DNA of 64,000 nt, taken from the NCBI RefSeq assembly GCF_029953285.1, contig NZ_JASAOI010000050.1, positions 62,001 to 126,000 on the forward strand. The letters are read 5' to 3'. Below are positions 24,851 to 33,613 of this stretch, one piece after another (the first letter of the stretch is position 1; each line of letters starts with the position of its first letter). This DNA is from Yinghuangia seranimata. Its GTDB lineage: Bacteria > Actinomycetota > Actinomycetes > Streptomycetales > Streptomycetaceae. The notes under the pieces were generated by a model. The model saw only the letters and a list, made by a program, of their open reading frames with translations. It searched no databases and was not told the origin of the DNA. The translations under genes were made by a program, and so were the position numbers.

Positions 24851-25297
24851 TCAGACGAGGGCGGCGACCAGCAGGGTGAACGCGGCGATGATGACGGCGA
24901 CCCGGGCGTAGTGGAAGCGGTTCCAGCGGTCGAGCTGCTCCTTCCAGTCGGCGGGCCGGTTCTCGGGGGTCCAGGTCTTGTTGCGGTTGTTGATCGGGAC
25001 GAGCAGCAGCACCGACATGACCACGCTGACGATCAGCAGGCCGGCCGCGGTGACGACGAGGCCGGTGCCCTGGTGGTGCCATCCGGCGACGGCCCAGATC
25101 GCGCTGAGGATGAGCGAGCCTATGTACCAGAACGGCATCAGGGCGCCGAGCATCCGACCGCCGTGGGCGTGGCCGAGCTGAGCGCTCTCCTCGGGAAGGG
25201 CGTCCAGGATCCGCTTCATGAAGACGGCGACGCAGAACTCCACCCCCACCATCAGGCCGACGACGACGGTGGTGACGACTTCGAGTGTTGCGAGCAT
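24851..25297 (-). CDS. DUF1772 (anthrone-oxygenase-like) membrane protein
   Basis: 148 residues, four hydrophobic helices with the DUF1772 pattern (GLMVGVEFCVAVFMKRIL at the N-terminus, LLLVPINNRNKTW in the middle, and W-x-x-x-H/R near the C-terminal helix). Some fungal and bacterial members help oxidise anthrones, but most are uncharacterised. It starts at the ATG at 25297 behind GGAGGGG. It is the first gene of the pair divergent from tetR. Confidence 0.85.
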   Translation of the reverse strand: MLATLEVVTTVVVGLMVGVEFCVAVFMKRILDALPEESAQLGHAHGGRMLGALMPFWYIGSLILSAIWAVAGWHHQGTGLVVTAAGLLIVSVVMSVLLLVPINNRNKTWTPENRPADWKEQLDRWNRFHYARVAVIIAAFTLLVAALV

Positions 25298-25315
25298 GAT
25301 GACCCCTCCGATGAA

Positions 25316-25328
25316 CTAGCACTGCTAG
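25316..25328. promoter_or_regulatory. TetR operator 1
   Basis: CTAGCACTGCTAG is a perfect 6-bp-arm palindrome 19 bases upstream of the DUF1772 start. It is a near-identical twin of the site at 25367-25379, differing only in the central base. Confidence 0.85.
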
Positions 25329-25366
25329 CTGGCGATGCAACGCTAGTACTACTGCCGCTCGATTGT

Positions 25367-25379
25367 CTAGCAGTGCTAG
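25367..25379. promoter_or_regulatory. TetR operator 2, overlapping the tetR promoter
   Basis: CTAGCAGTGCTAG is a perfect palindrome ending 10 bases before the tetR ATG. A -10-like TAGGAT at 25377-25382 overlaps it and would start transcription at or near the ATG, so the tetR mRNA may be leaderless and self-repressed. Confidence 0.82.
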
Positions 25380-25389
25380 GATTCGAATC

Positions 25390-25968
25390 ATGTCGGTACA
25401 GGAACGCAAAGAACGCGAACGGGCCGAGCGCGAGCGCCTCATCGTGGCGACCGCCCGCGAACTCGCCGAGCAGCAGGGCTGGGACGCGGTCACCACCCGC
25501 CGGCTCGCCGAGCGCATCGAATACAGCCAGCCCGTCCTCTACAGCCACTTCCGCGGCAAGCGCGAGATCATCGGCGCCGTCGCCCTTCAGGGAGCCGCCG
25601 AACTAGCAGTAGCGGTACGGGCCGCGACCTCCGCCGCGGACGGCCCGCGTGCCCGGGTCGCCGCCCTGGCCCGCGCCTACCTCGACTTCGCCGAGCACAA
25701 CCCGGCGGTCTACGACGCCATCTTCCAGCTCGACGGCGGGCTGGCGTACGCGCAGGAGGACACCCCGGCGCCGCTGAAGGACGCCTTCGCCGCGCTGATG
25801 GAAAGCCTGGCCGAGGTCGCCGGGAACGGCATCGACCCGGGCCTGTTCACCGAGCTGTTCTGGGCATCCCTGCACGGCCTCGCCACCCTGACCCGCACGG
25901 GCCGCCTGCTACCCGAGTACGCCGAGCCGAGGGTGGAACTGCTGGTGGACCGGCTCTGCATGGTGTGA
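25390..25968 (+). CDS. TetR-family transcriptional repressor
   Basis: 192 residues. The N-terminal HTH is clear (residues about 15-60: TARELAEQQGWDAVTTRRLAERIEYSQPVLYSHFRGKREII) and is followed by a helical ligand domain of the TetR_C_13/WHG type. The ATG at 25390 is used; a longer frame starts upstream inside the operator and is unlikely. It is divergent from the DUF1772-DUF4267 pair, which it most likely represses through the two CTAGCA-type palindromes. Confidence 0.9.
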   Translation: MSVQERKERERAERERLIVATARELAEQQGWDAVTTRRLAERIEYSQPVLYSHFRGKREIIGAVALQGAAELAVAVRAATSAADGPRARVAALARAYLDFAEHNPAVYDAIFQLDGGLAYAQEDTPAPLKDAFAALMESLAEVAGNGIDPGLFTELFWASLHGLATLTRTGRLLPEYAEPRVELLVDRLCMV

Positions 25969-26042
25969 CACACCACCCGTCGGACACGCCGCCGAGGTCA
26001 TCGTTCCCCGCCCAATCGACAACCGACCGAGCTCCTGCCGTG

Positions 26043-27413
26043 TCAGCCCTGCTGCATGTCCACGAACCGCGAGTAGTGCCCCTGGAACGCCACGGTGATG
26101 GTGGCCGTAGGACCGTTACGGTGCTTGGCCACGATCAAGTCCGCCTCACCGGCACGAGGCGACTCCTTCTCGTACGCGTCCTCGCGATGCAAGAGGATGA
26201 CCATGTCGGCATCCTGTTCGATCGATCCCGACTCGCGAAGGTCCGAGACCATCGGCTTTTTGTCGGTTCGCTGTTCGGGACCACGGTTCAGCTGCGACAG
26301 GGCGATGACCGGGACTTCGAGCTCCTTGGCGAGGAGCTTGAGGTTTCGGGACATCTCGGAGACCTCCTGCTGCCGGCTCTCGGCACGGCGGCTGCCGCCG
26401 CCGGTCATCAGCTGGAGGTAGTCGATGACGACGAGACGAAGGTCGTTGCGCTGCTTGAGCCTTCGGCACTTGGCGCGGATCTCCATCATCGACAGGTTCG
26501 GCGAGTCGTCGATGTAGAGCGGCGCCGCACTCACATCAGGCATGCGACGAGCGAGCCGGGTCCAGTCCTCGTCCGTCATGTTGCCCGACCGCATGTGGTG
26601 GAGCGCCACGCGGGCCTCGGCCGAGAGCAGACGCATCGCGATCTCGTTGCGCCCCATTTCGAGCGAGAAGATCACACTCGGAAGCCCGTGGTGGATCGAA
26701 CACGCCCGCGCGAAGTCGAGTGCCAGGGTGGATTTGCCCATGGCGGGGCGGGCGGCGATGACGATCATTTGGCCGGGGTGGAGGCCGTTGGTGAGGGAGT
26801 CGAGGTCGGTGAAGCCGGTGGGGACGCCGGACATCTGGCCGTTGCGGGAGCCGATGGCCTCGATCTCGTCGAGGGCGCCTTCCATGATGTCGGCGAGGGG
26901 GGCGTAGTCCTCGCTGGTGCGCTGTTCGGTGACGGCGTAGACCTCGGCCTGGGCGCCGTTGACGATTTCGTCGACGTCGCCGTCGGCGGCGTATCCCATC
27001 TGGACGATGCGGGTGCCGGCCTCGACGAGGCGGCGGAGGACGGCCTGTTCGCGGACGATGCGGGCGTAGTACTCGGCGTTGGCCGCGGTGGGGACCGAGG
27101 AGATCAGGGTGTGGAGGTACGGGGCGCCGCCGACGCGGCCGATCTCGCCGCGTTTGGTGAGCTCGGCGGCGACGGTGACGGCGTCGGCGGGCTCGCCGCG
27201 GGCGTAGAGGTCGAGGACGGCGTTGTAGACCATCTCGTGGGCGGGCCGGTAGAAGTCGATCGGCTTGAGGTTCTCGACGACGTCGGCGATCGCGTCCTTG
27301 GAGAGCATCATGCCGCCGAGGACGGACTGCTCGGCCGCGATGTCCTGGGGCGGGGTGCGCTCGAAGCCCTCGCGGCTCGGCGGTGGAGCGTCCTCGTACT
27401 CCGAGACACTCAT
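26043..27413 (-). CDS. dnaB: Replicative DNA helicase DnaB
   Basis: 456 residues. The N-terminal DnaB domain (about 22-125) and the RecA-like helicase domain are present. Walker A (ARPAMGKST) is near residue 224, Walker B is in LRLVVIDYLQLM, and the DnaB motifs ALSQLNR and DLRESGSIEQDADM follow. It unwinds DNA at the replication fork as a hexamer. No intein is present. The start is the ATG at 27413 (MSVSEYED) with GGAAGGA upstream; a frame 10 codons longer exists. The intergenic region upstream holds a DnaA-box cluster. Confidence 0.97.
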   Translation of the reverse strand: MSVSEYEDAPPPSREGFERTPPQDIAAEQSVLGGMMLSKDAIADVVENLKPIDFYRPAHEMVYNAVLDLYARGEPADAVTVAAELTKRGEIGRVGGAPYLHTLISSVPTAANAEYYARIVREQAVLRRLVEAGTRIVQMGYAADGDVDEIVNGAQAEVYAVTEQRTSEDYAPLADIMEGALDEIEAIGSRNGQMSGVPTGFTDLDSLTNGLHPGQMIVIAARPAMGKSTLALDFARACSIHHGLPSVIFSLEMGRNEIAMRLLSAEARVALHHMRSGNMTDEDWTRLARRMPDVSAAPLYIDDSPNLSMMEIRAKCRRLKQRNDLRLVVIDYLQLMTGGGSRRAESRQQEVSEMSRNLKLLAKELEVPVIALSQLNRGPEQRTDKKPMVSDLRESGSIEQDADMVILLHREDAYEKESPRAGEADLIVAKHRNGPTATITVAFQGHYSRFVDMQQG

Positions 27414-27589
27414 GCCGCGCTTCCTTCCTCGACGTCGGGACACGGCGTGCGCCCGGCCCCTCCGGGGCGCCTGATGGGTCCTGCTCTTTCATACGGCAAC
27501 GGGCCGACAAATCGGCCGCACCACGCGTTGTGCAGTCCCTCACCGTACGGGTGGTCCCGGTCTCGACCAACGCGGTCATACACAGGGCC

Positions 27590-27839
27590 TGTGGATAACT
27601 GTGGACAACCTGTGGAGAGGCACCACTCCGGCTGTGCACAACCTGTGCGCGAAGCCCCTCACACAGCCTGTGCACAACCCGCAAAACCGCCTCTGACCTG
27701 CGGTTTCACTATCCACCGGCTGTGCATGTGAAAAACTTCCGGTCCGATCGACCGGCAATCGCCCCACGTATGTGGACAACCACCGCCCGCATCCACAGGT
27801 AATGACCAAATCCCTGTTGTGATCATTACCTGTGGATGA
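27590..27839. other. Cluster of DnaA-box-like motifs upstream of dnaB
   Basis: Two perfect TTGTCCACA boxes read on the minus strand (27600-27608 and 27771-27779). One TTATCCACA box (27590-27598) directly precedes the first. Two one-mismatch boxes TTGTGCACA are at 27633-27641 and 27669-27677, and TCATCCACA is at 27831-27839. Weaker ones are near 27611, 27709 and 27789. All lie in the 418 bases between dnaB and the MATE gene, a stretch without another gene. DnaA could bind here to control dnaB or to titrate DnaA outside oriC. Confidence 0.8.
27790..27838. repeat. Perfect 16-bp inverted repeat at the start of the MATE gene
   Basis: CATCCACAGGTAATGA (27790-27805) and TCATTACCTGTGGATG (27823-27838) are exact reverse complements around a 17-base loop. 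The right arm contains the first candidate GTG start of the MATE gene (27832) and a near DnaA box; the left arm holds its mirror copy. It could be an operator or an RNA hairpin controlling translation start. Confidence 0.8.
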
Positions 27840-29247
27840 CTACCGTGGGCACGTGGCCGTCGTCCCCGAAGCAGCCCGTACCGCTGCCCCCGAAGCAGCC
27901 CCCAGCCCGCCCCGGCAGAGCCGTGGCGGGCCGCGGCGCGCCCAGGACCGGGAGATCCTCAGGCTGGCCGTGCCGGCCTTCTTCGCCCTCGTCGCCGAGC
28001 CGCTGTTCATCCTCGCGGACGCCGCGATCGTCGGGCACCTGGGCACTCCGCAGCTGGCCGGCCTCGGCATCGCCGGCGCCGTGCTCGGCACGCTCGTCAA
28101 CCTGTGCGTGTTCCTGGCGTACGCCACCACCGCGAGCGTCGCCCGCCTCCTCGGCGCCGGCGACCGCCGCGGCGCGCTGCGCCAGGGTGTGGACGGCCTG
28201 TGGCTCGCCGCGCTGATCGGCGCGGGCCTGCTGGCCGTCGGCGTGGTGGCCGCGCCGTGGATCGTCGACGCGTTCGGCGCCAGCGCGACCGCCGCGCCGC
28301 ACGCCACCACCTACCTGCGGATCAGCAGCCTGGGCGTGCCCGCGATGCTGGTCGTGCTCGCCGCCACCGGCGTACTGCGCGGTCTCCAGGACACCCGGAC
28401 CCCGCTCTACGTCGCGGTCGCCGGGTTCGCCTCGAACCTCGTCCTCAACCTCGCGCTGGTCTACGGCGCGGGCCTCGGCATCGCGGGCTCCGCGTGGGGC
28501 ACGGTCATCGCCCAGTGCGCGATGGCCGTCGGATATCTGGTGGTCGTCGTGCGCGGCGCGCGCCGCCATGACGTGCCGCTCGTCCCCGACTTCGGCGGCA
28601 TCCGCCGGTCGGCGACCGCCGGACTCCCGCTGCTGGTCCGCACGGTGAGCCTGCGCGCGATCCTGCTGATCGCCGCGGTCGCCGCGACCCGGATGGGCGA
28701 CACGGAGATCGGCACGCACCAGGTCGCCTGGCAGATCTGGACGTTGACGGCGTTCGCCCTCGACGCCCTCGCGATCGCCGCGCAGGCGATCGTGGGCCGC
28801 GCACTGGGCGCGGGCGACACGGCAGGCGCGCGCGAGGCGACCCGACGCATGCTGCTGTGGAGCGTGTGCACGGGCGTGGTGTTCGCGGTGGTGCTGGTCG
28901 CGGCGCGCCCGCTGTACATCCCGTGGTTCACCGGCGATCCCGAAGTGCGGCACCTGCTGGGCCTGGTGCTGCTCGCCGCCGCCGCGCTGCAGCCGATCGC
29001 GGGTCCGGTGTTCGTGCTGGACGGCGTGCTCATCGGCGCGGGCGACGGCCGGTTCCTGGCGCTGACGATGCCGGTGGTGCTCGCGGTGTTCGCCGGCACC
29101 GTCGCGGCGGTCCTCGGTCTGGGCGGCGGTCTGATCGCGCTGTGGTGGTGCGCGATCGGCGCGTTCATGGCGAGCCGGCTCGTCCTGCTGGGCTGGCGTG
29201 CCCGGGGCGACAAGTGGATGGTGACCGGGGCGACCGTCGCCAAGTAG
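27832..29247 (+). CDS. MATE-family efflux transporter (DinF-like)
   Basis: Up to 471 residues with twelve hydrophobic segments and MATE features (LRLAVPAFFALVAEPLFILADAAIVGHLG split by helices, ATGVLRGLQDTRTPL, and QAIVGRALGAGD in the second half). It exports drugs or metabolites by sodium or proton exchange. The start is uncertain: GTG 27832 lies in the inverted repeat, and GTG 27853 gives 464 residues; neither has a ribosome site, so a leaderless message is possible. From memory, a DinF-type gene next to dnaB is conserved in Streptomyces. It converges with copA. Confidence 0.9.
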   Translation: MDDYRGHVAVVPEAARTAAPEAAPSPPRQSRGGPRRAQDREILRLAVPAFFALVAEPLFILADAAIVGHLGTPQLAGLGIAGAVLGTLVNLCVFLAYATTASVARLLGAGDRRGALRQGVDGLWLAALIGAGLLAVGVVAAPWIVDAFGASATAAPHATTYLRISSLGVPAMLVVLAATGVLRGLQDTRTPLYVAVAGFASNLVLNLALVYGAGLGIAGSAWGTVIAQCAMAVGYLVVVVRGARRHDVPLVPDFGGIRRSATAGLPLLVRTVSLRAILLIAAVAATRMGDTEIGTHQVAWQIWTLTAFALDALAIAAQAIVGRALGAGDTAGAREATRRMLLWSVCTGVVFAVVLVAARPLYIPWFTGDPEVRHLLGLVLLAAAALQPIAGPVFVLDGVLIGAGDGRFLALTMPVVLAVFAGTVAAVLGLGGGLIALWWCAIGAFMASRLVLLGWRARGDKWMVTGATVAK

Positions 29248-29290
29248 CCCTGGAGTGAGCGCGTCCGGCCCGTGAACGCACGTACGGAAA

Positions 29291-29324
29291 GGCCGCCCCG
29301 GGACCCGTTCGTCCCGAGGCGGCC
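29291..29324. terminator. Bidirectional terminator between the MATE gene and copA
   Basis: GGCCGCCCCGGGAC and GTCCCGAGGCGGCC pair over 14 positions with one mismatch around a 6-base loop, midway between two convergent stop codons. Confidence 0.75.
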
Positions 29325-29348
29325 CCACGACCACCGGCCCGAAGGCGG

Positions 29349-31682
29349 CTACTTCGCGTCCACCAGCTCCCGCCGCGGCTCGCCCGCGGCCGCCCCGTCC
29401 AGTTCACCGACCGTGGGCGCGGTGGAGGCGAACCCGCGCAGCCGCAGCGAGTTGCCGACCACGAACACGGACGAGAACGCCATCGCCGCGCCCGCGATCA
29501 TCGGGTTCAGCAGCCCCGCCACCGCCAGCGGGATCGCCGCGACGTTGTAGGCGAAGGCCCAGAACAGGTTGGCCTTGATGGTCCGCAGCGTGGCGCGGGA
29601 CAGCCGGATCGCGTCGACCGCCGCGCCCAGGTCGCCGCGCACCAGCGTCAGGTCGGCGGCCTCGATGGCCGCGTCGGTGCCGGTGCCCATGGCGAGCCCG
29701 AGGTCCGCCGTGGCGAGCGCCGCGGCGTCGTTGACGCCGTCGCCGACCATCGCGACGACCTTGCCGCGCGCCTGCAGTTCGCGGACCGCGTCGACCTTGC
29801 CCGCGGGCAGCACGCCGGCGATGACCTCGTCGATACCGACCTTGGCCGCGACCGACCGTGCCGCGCGCTCGTTGTCGCCGGTCAACAGCACCGGGGTGAG
29901 CCCGAGTTCGCGCAGTGCCGCGACGGCGGCCGCCGAGGTGGGCTTGACGGTGTCGGCGGTGACCAGCACCCCGCGCGCCGCGCCGTCCCAGGCCACGGCG
30001 ACGGCGGTACGTCCGGCCTCCTCGGCCGCGTCGAGCGCCGCGACCAGTTCGTCCGGCAGCGTGAGCGCCCAGTCGGCGAGCAAGGCCGGGCGTCCCGCGA
30101 CGACCGCGTGGCCGTCGACGACGCCTTCCACGCCGAGCCCTTCGCGGTTCGCGAAGCCCTCGACCGCCGACAGTGTGCCGAACCGGTCGGCGGCCGCGGC
30201 GGCGATGGCCTTGGCGATGGGGTGCTCGCTGGCGTTCTCCAACGCGCCCGCGATCCGGAGCAGTTCGTCGGTGTCGCCGCCGTCGACCGGGACGACGTCC
30301 ACGAGCGCCATGCGGCCGGTGGTCACGGTGCCGGTCTTGTCGAGCACGACGGTGTCGACGCGCCGGGTGTTCTCCAGGACCTCGGGGCCCTTGATCAGGA
30401 CGCCCAGCTGCGCGCCGCGCCCCGTGCCGACGAGCAGCGCGACCGGGGTGGCCAGGCCGAGCGCGCACGGGCAGGCGATGACCAGGACGGCGACGGCCGC
30501 GGTGAACGCCGCGGTGGCGCCTTCCCCGGTGCCGAGCCAGAACCCGAGGGTCGCGACGGCGAGTGCGATGACGACGGGGACGAACACGCCCGAGACGCGG
30601 TCGGCCAGCCGCTGCACGGCGGCCTTGCCGGTCTGCGCGTCGGTGATCAGCCGGGCCATCTGCGCGAGCTGGGTGTCCGCGCCGACCTTGGTGGCGCGCA
30701 CGACCAGCCTGCCGCCCGCGTTGATGGTCGCGCCGGTGACGGGGTCGCCGGGCCGCACCTCGACGGGCACGGACTCGCCGGTGAGCATCGACGCGTCGAC
30801 GGCGGAGCTGCCCTCGACGACCACGCCGTCGGTGGCGATCTTCTCGCCGGGCCGCACGACGAAGCGGTCGCCCACGGCCAGCTTGTCGATCGGAACGCGT
30901 TCCTCGCGCCCGTCGGCACGCAGCACCGACACGTCCCGCGCGCCGAGTTCGAGCAGCGCCTTGAGCGCGGCGCCCGCCTTGCGCTTGGAGCGGGCTTCGA
31001 AGTAGCGGCCGGCGAGGATGAACGCGATGACGCCGGACGCGGCCTCGAGGTAGATCTCGGCGTGGCCGCCGCCCGCCGTGAAGCTGAAGGACATGGTCAT
31101 GCCGGGTTCGCCCATGCCGCCGAGGAACAGCGCGTACAGCGACCAGCCGAAGGCGGCGAGCGTGCCGAGCGAGACGAGGGTGTCCATCGTGGCGGTGCCG
31201 TGCCGCAGGTTCTTGGCGGCCGCCTTGTGGAACGGCCAGCCGCCCCACACCACGACCGGCGCGGCGAGCGCGAGCACCAGCCACTGCCAGAAGCGGAACT
31301 GCAGCGGCGGGATCATCGAGAGCGCGATCACCGGCGCGGCGAGTACCGCGCTGTAGAGCAGGCGGTCGCGCAGGGAGCGCAGCTCGCCGTCGCCCCGGGT
31401 GTCGCCCTCGTCCGCGTCGCCGTCGGCGGCCGCGGGTTCGTCGCGTACGGGCGTCGCGGTGTACCCGGCCGCCTCGACCGCCGCGACCAGGTCGGCCGGC
31501 TCGAGCTCGGGCGGGTAGCTGACCGTCGCGGTCTCCAGCGCGAAGTTGACGGTGGCCTGCACGCCGTCGAGCTTGTTGAGCTTGCGCTCGATGCGGTTCG
31601 CGCACGAGGAGCAGGTCATGCCGCCCAGTACCAGGTCGATGCGTGCTGAGGGCGCGGCGGGTGCTGCCTGCGGGGTGCTCAC
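29349..31682 (-). CDS. copA: Copper-transporting P1B-type ATPase CopA
   Basis: 777 residues. An N-terminal heavy-metal domain has GMTCSSC (Cys24, Cys27), an acidic linker is near 90, and eight membrane helices follow. The metal-site CPC is near residue 403, the phosphorylation motif DKTGT near 447, the HP motif is in SEHPIAK, and GDGVND lies in the hinge. It exports Cu(I) from the cytoplasm. The GTG at 31682 is chosen because GAGGAGG lies 5 bases upstream; an ATG at 31700 would place the ribosome site inside the gene. A CsoR-like half-palindrome lies upstream, and copZ lies behind it. Confidence 0.95.
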   Translation of the reverse strand: MSTPQAAPAAPSARIDLVLGGMTCSSCANRIERKLNKLDGVQATVNFALETATVSYPPELEPADLVAAVEAAGYTATPVRDEPAAADGDADEGDTRGDGELRSLRDRLLYSAVLAAPVIALSMIPPLQFRFWQWLVLALAAPVVVWGGWPFHKAAAKNLRHGTATMDTLVSLGTLAAFGWSLYALFLGGMGEPGMTMSFSFTAGGGHAEIYLEAASGVIAFILAGRYFEARSKRKAGAALKALLELGARDVSVLRADGREERVPIDKLAVGDRFVVRPGEKIATDGVVVEGSSAVDASMLTGESVPVEVRPGDPVTGATINAGGRLVVRATKVGADTQLAQMARLITDAQTGKAAVQRLADRVSGVFVPVVIALAVATLGFWLGTGEGATAAFTAAVAVLVIACPCALGLATPVALLVGTGRGAQLGVLIKGPEVLENTRRVDTVVLDKTGTVTTGRMALVDVVPVDGGDTDELLRIAGALENASEHPIAKAIAAAAADRFGTLSAVEGFANREGLGVEGVVDGHAVVAGRPALLADWALTLPDELVAALDAAEEAGRTAVAVAWDGAARGVLVTADTVKPTSAAAVAALRELGLTPVLLTGDNERAARSVAAKVGIDEVIAGVLPAGKVDAVRELQARGKVVAMVGDGVNDAAALATADLGLAMGTGTDAAIEAADLTLVRGDLGAAVDAIRLSRATLRTIKANLFWAFAYNVAAIPLAVAGLLNPMIAGAAMAFSSVFVVGNSLRLRGFASTAPTVGELDGAAAGEPRRELVDAK

Positions 31683-31733
31683 TGGTCCTCCTCGTGCCAT
31701 TGTCGTTCCACTGTCGTCTTCGTGCCGCTCATA

Positions 31734-31748
31734 TATCCCTACGGGGTA
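31734..31748. promoter_or_regulatory. CsoR-like operator upstream of copA
   Basis: TATCCC-TAC-GGGGTA is a near-palindrome (one mismatch) of the copper-repressor type TACCCC-N-GGGGTA, 52 bases upstream of copA. It resembles the perfect site upstream of copZ at 32075-32093. Confidence 0.6.
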
Positions 31749-31781
31749 GGGGTACCCGGGGGGCAGAATCCCGGGTACCCC
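31749..31781 (-). terminator. Terminator after copZ
   Basis: GGGGTACCCGGG and CCCGGGTACCCC form a perfect 12-bp stem with a 9-base loop, directly downstream of the copZ stop. It separates copZ from copA, so copA probably relies on its own promoter and CsoR-like site. Confidence 0.75.
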
Positions 31782-31803
31782 GGTGCGGGACCCGTACGCC
31801 CCG

Positions 31804-32007
31804 TCAGGCGAGCTGGTAGCCCGCCTCGACGACGGCCGCGCGCACCGCTTCCGTGTCGACCTCTCCGGCCGCCGACACCGTCAGCAGGCCGGTGGCCAGC
31901 TCCACCCGGACGTCCTGGACGCCCGGCACCTCGGAGACCTCCTCCTGCACGGAGGAGACGCAGTGGCCGCAGGTCATCCCGGTGACGGTGAAGGTCGCGG
32001 TGCTCAT
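31804..32007 (-). CDS. copZ: Copper chaperone CopZ (HMA domain)
   Basis: 67 residues, one heavy-metal-associated ferredoxin-like fold: GMTCGHC (Cys13, Cys16), then [11 protein letters not shown] and the C-terminal [10 protein letters not shown]. It carries Cu(I) to CopA. The ATG at 32007 has AAAGGGG upstream. It has its own promoter with a perfect CsoR-type operator. Confidence 0.95.
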   Translation of the reverse strand: MSTATFTVTGMTCGHCVSSVQEEVSEVPGVQDVRVELATGLLTVSAAGEVDTEAVRAAVVEAGYQLA

Positions 32008-32072
32008 GGCAGTGCCCCTTTCGCGGGTGGTCCCGGGGCCGCGGACACGCCCGCGACCCCTCTGCGATCGAA

Positions 32073-32099
32073 AGTATACCCCTGGGGGGTATAAAGCAA
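32073..32099 (-). promoter_or_regulatory. copZ promoter with CsoR operator
   Basis: On the minus strand a -35-like TTGCTT (32094-32099) and a -10-like TATACT (32073-32078) flank the palindrome TATACCCC-TGG-GGGGTATA (32075-32093). That palindrome is the classical CsoR copper operator; repressor bound there would cover the spacer and be released by Cu(I). No csoR gene is in the window. Confidence 0.85.
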
Positions 32100-32161
32100 G
32101 CCGGAGGCGCCGCGCCTTCCGGCGCCCCTGGCCACACCTGTCACAACGAGCGGGAAAGGCC

Positions 32162-32197
32162 GAAGGCCCGAGGCTCCTGTAGGAGCCTCGGGCCTTC
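32162..32197 (-). terminator. Terminator of the rpsF-ssb-rpsR-rplI operon
   Basis: GAAGGCCCGAGGCTCC and GGAGCCTCGGGCCTTC form a perfect 16-bp stem with loop TGTA, 17 bases after the rplI stop. Confidence 0.9.
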
Positions 32198-32213
32198 TGG
32201 TGTTGCGGTCAGG

Positions 32214-32660
32214 TCAGGCCGAAACGACGTCGAGGTCGAGAGCGGCGGAGACCTCCGGGTGGAGGCGGACCGTGACCCGGTGCGTGCCGAGGGTCTTGAT
32301 CGGCGCACCGAGCTCGACACGGCGCTTGTCCAGGTCCGGGCCACCGGCGGCCTTGATCGCCGAGGCGACGTCGGCGACGGTGACGGAACCGAACAGACGC
32401 CCGCTCTCGCCGGCACGGGTCGCGAGCTTCACCTTGAGACCGGTGAGCTGCGCCTTGACCTCGTTCGCCTGGTCGAGGTTCTTGATCTCGCGGACCTTGC
32501 GGGCGCGGCGGATGGAGGCGACCTCCTTCTCGCCACCGCGGGTCCAACGGATCGCGAAACCACGGGGGATGAGGTAGTTGCGGCCGTAGCCGTCCTTGAC
32601 CTCGACGATCTCGCCGGGCTCGCCGAGCCCGGTGACCTCGTGGGTGAGGATGAGCTTCAT
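32214..32660 (-). CDS. rplI: 50S ribosomal protein L9
   Basis: 148 residues, the standard length. The N-terminal RNA-binding domain contains the L9 signature GxxG-x4-V-x2-G-Y-x2-NYLIPRG-A (residues about 11-37), followed by the long connecting helix and C-terminal domain. It is the last gene of the rpsF operon and is followed by a strong terminator. Confidence 0.98.
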   Translation of the reverse strand: MKLILTHEVTGLGEPGEIVEVKDGYGRNYLIPRGFAIRWTRGGEKEVASIRRARKVREIKNLDQANEVKAQLTGLKVKLATRAGESGRLFGSVTVADVASAIKAAGGPDLDKRRVELGAPIKTLGTHRVTVRLHPEVSAALDLDVVSA

Positions 32661-32677
32661 ATCAAGTCCACCCTCTC

Positions 32678-32914
32678 TCAGCGCGCCGTGCTGGTGTACG
32701 GCAGCAGCGCCATCTCACGGCTGTTCTTGACGGCCGTGGCGACGTCACGCTGGTGCTGCGTGCAGTTGCCGGTCACGCGACGGGCACGGATCTTGCCGCG
32801 GTCGGAAATGAACTTCCGCAGCAGGTTCGTGTCCTTGTAGTCGACGTAGGAGATCTTCTCCTTGCAGAACACGCAAACCTTCTTCTTAGGCTTGCGCGCA
32901 GGCGGCTTCGCCAT
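32678..32914 (-). CDS. rpsR: 30S ribosomal protein S18 (zinc-binding form)
   Basis: 78 residues. S18 pattern: [27 protein letters not shown] and ARRVTGNC. Cys14, Cys17, Cys51 and His54 are in the positions of a zinc ribbon, marking the C+ form; streptomycetes often carry a second, zinc-free S18 elsewhere. It lies between ssb and rplI, 17 bases upstream of the latter. Confidence 0.97.
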   Translation of the reverse strand: MAKPPARKPKKKVCVFCKEKISYVDYKDTNLLRKFISDRGKIRARRVTGNCTQHQRDVATAVKNSREMALLPYTSTAR

Positions 32915-32945
32915 TGCTCTTTCTCCAGATCAAGAAGTCTTCGCC

Positions 32946-32981
32946 AAGACGCCGGGCCGTCTCCGGCCCCGAAGGCGTCTT
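32946..32981 (-). terminator. Bulged hairpin between ssb and rpsR
   Basis: AAGACGCC (32946-32953) pairs with GGCGTCTT (32974-32981), with an inner stem GGGCCG/CGGCCC and a 4-base bulge. It overlaps the ssb stop and precedes rpsR. It probably acts as a partial terminator or mRNA-processing element inside the operon. Confidence 0.6.
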
Positions 32982-33561
32982 AGAACGGGGGTTCGTCCGT
33001 GTAACCACCGGGCTGGGGACCCCACCCGCCGCCGCCCTGGTTGCCACCAGGGGACGCCCACGGGTCGTCGGACGGACCGGAGTTGCCCTGCTGCGGCGGA
33101 CCGCCGTAGCCACCCTGGTTGCCGCCCTGCGGGCCGCCGTAACCGCCCCGGTTGCCACCACCCATGCCACCGCCGCCGTACCCGCCGCCGCCTCCGCGGC
33201 CGGCCTTCGTGACCTTGGCGGTCGCGAACTTGAGCGAGGGGCCGATCTCGTCGACCTCAAGCTCGTACGTCGTCCGCTTCTCGCCTTCCTTGGTCTCGTA
33301 CGACCGCTGCTTCAGCCGCCCCTGCACGATGACCTGCATGCCCTTCTGAAGGGACTCGGCCACGTTCTCGGCCGCCTGCCGCCAGATCGAGCAGCGGAGG
33401 AACAGCGCTTCGCCGTCCTTCCACTCGTTCGTCTGCCGGTCGAACGTCCGCGGCGTGGAGGCCACGGTGAAGTTCGCGACGGCCGCGCCGCTGGGGGTGA
33501 AGCGCAACTCGGGGTCGGCGGTCAGATTCCCGACCACGGTGATGACGGTGTCGCCTGCCAT
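32980..33561 (-). CDS. ssb: Single-stranded DNA-binding protein
   Basis: 193 residues: an OB-fold domain (1-115; [39 protein letters not shown]), then a Gly/Gln/Asn-rich linker (about 118-180) and the acidic tip DEPPF that recruits replication and repair proteins. It covers single strands at forks. It lies between rpsF and rpsR, the usual place for the essential ssb of actinobacteria. Confidence 0.97.
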   Translation of the reverse strand: MAGDTVITVVGNLTADPELRFTPSGAAVANFTVASTPRTFDRQTNEWKDGEALFLRCSIWRQAAENVAESLQKGMQVIVQGRLKQRSYETKEGEKRTTYELEVDEIGPSLKFATAKVTKAGRGGGGGYGGGGMGGGNRGGYGGPQGGNQGGYGGPPQQGNSGPSDDPWASPGGNQGGGGWGPQPGGYTDEPPF

Positions 33562-33613
33562 GCCTTACCTTCCCCTGCGCCTGATGACGGTGTCGTCGGT
33601 GTCCGCGGTGTGG

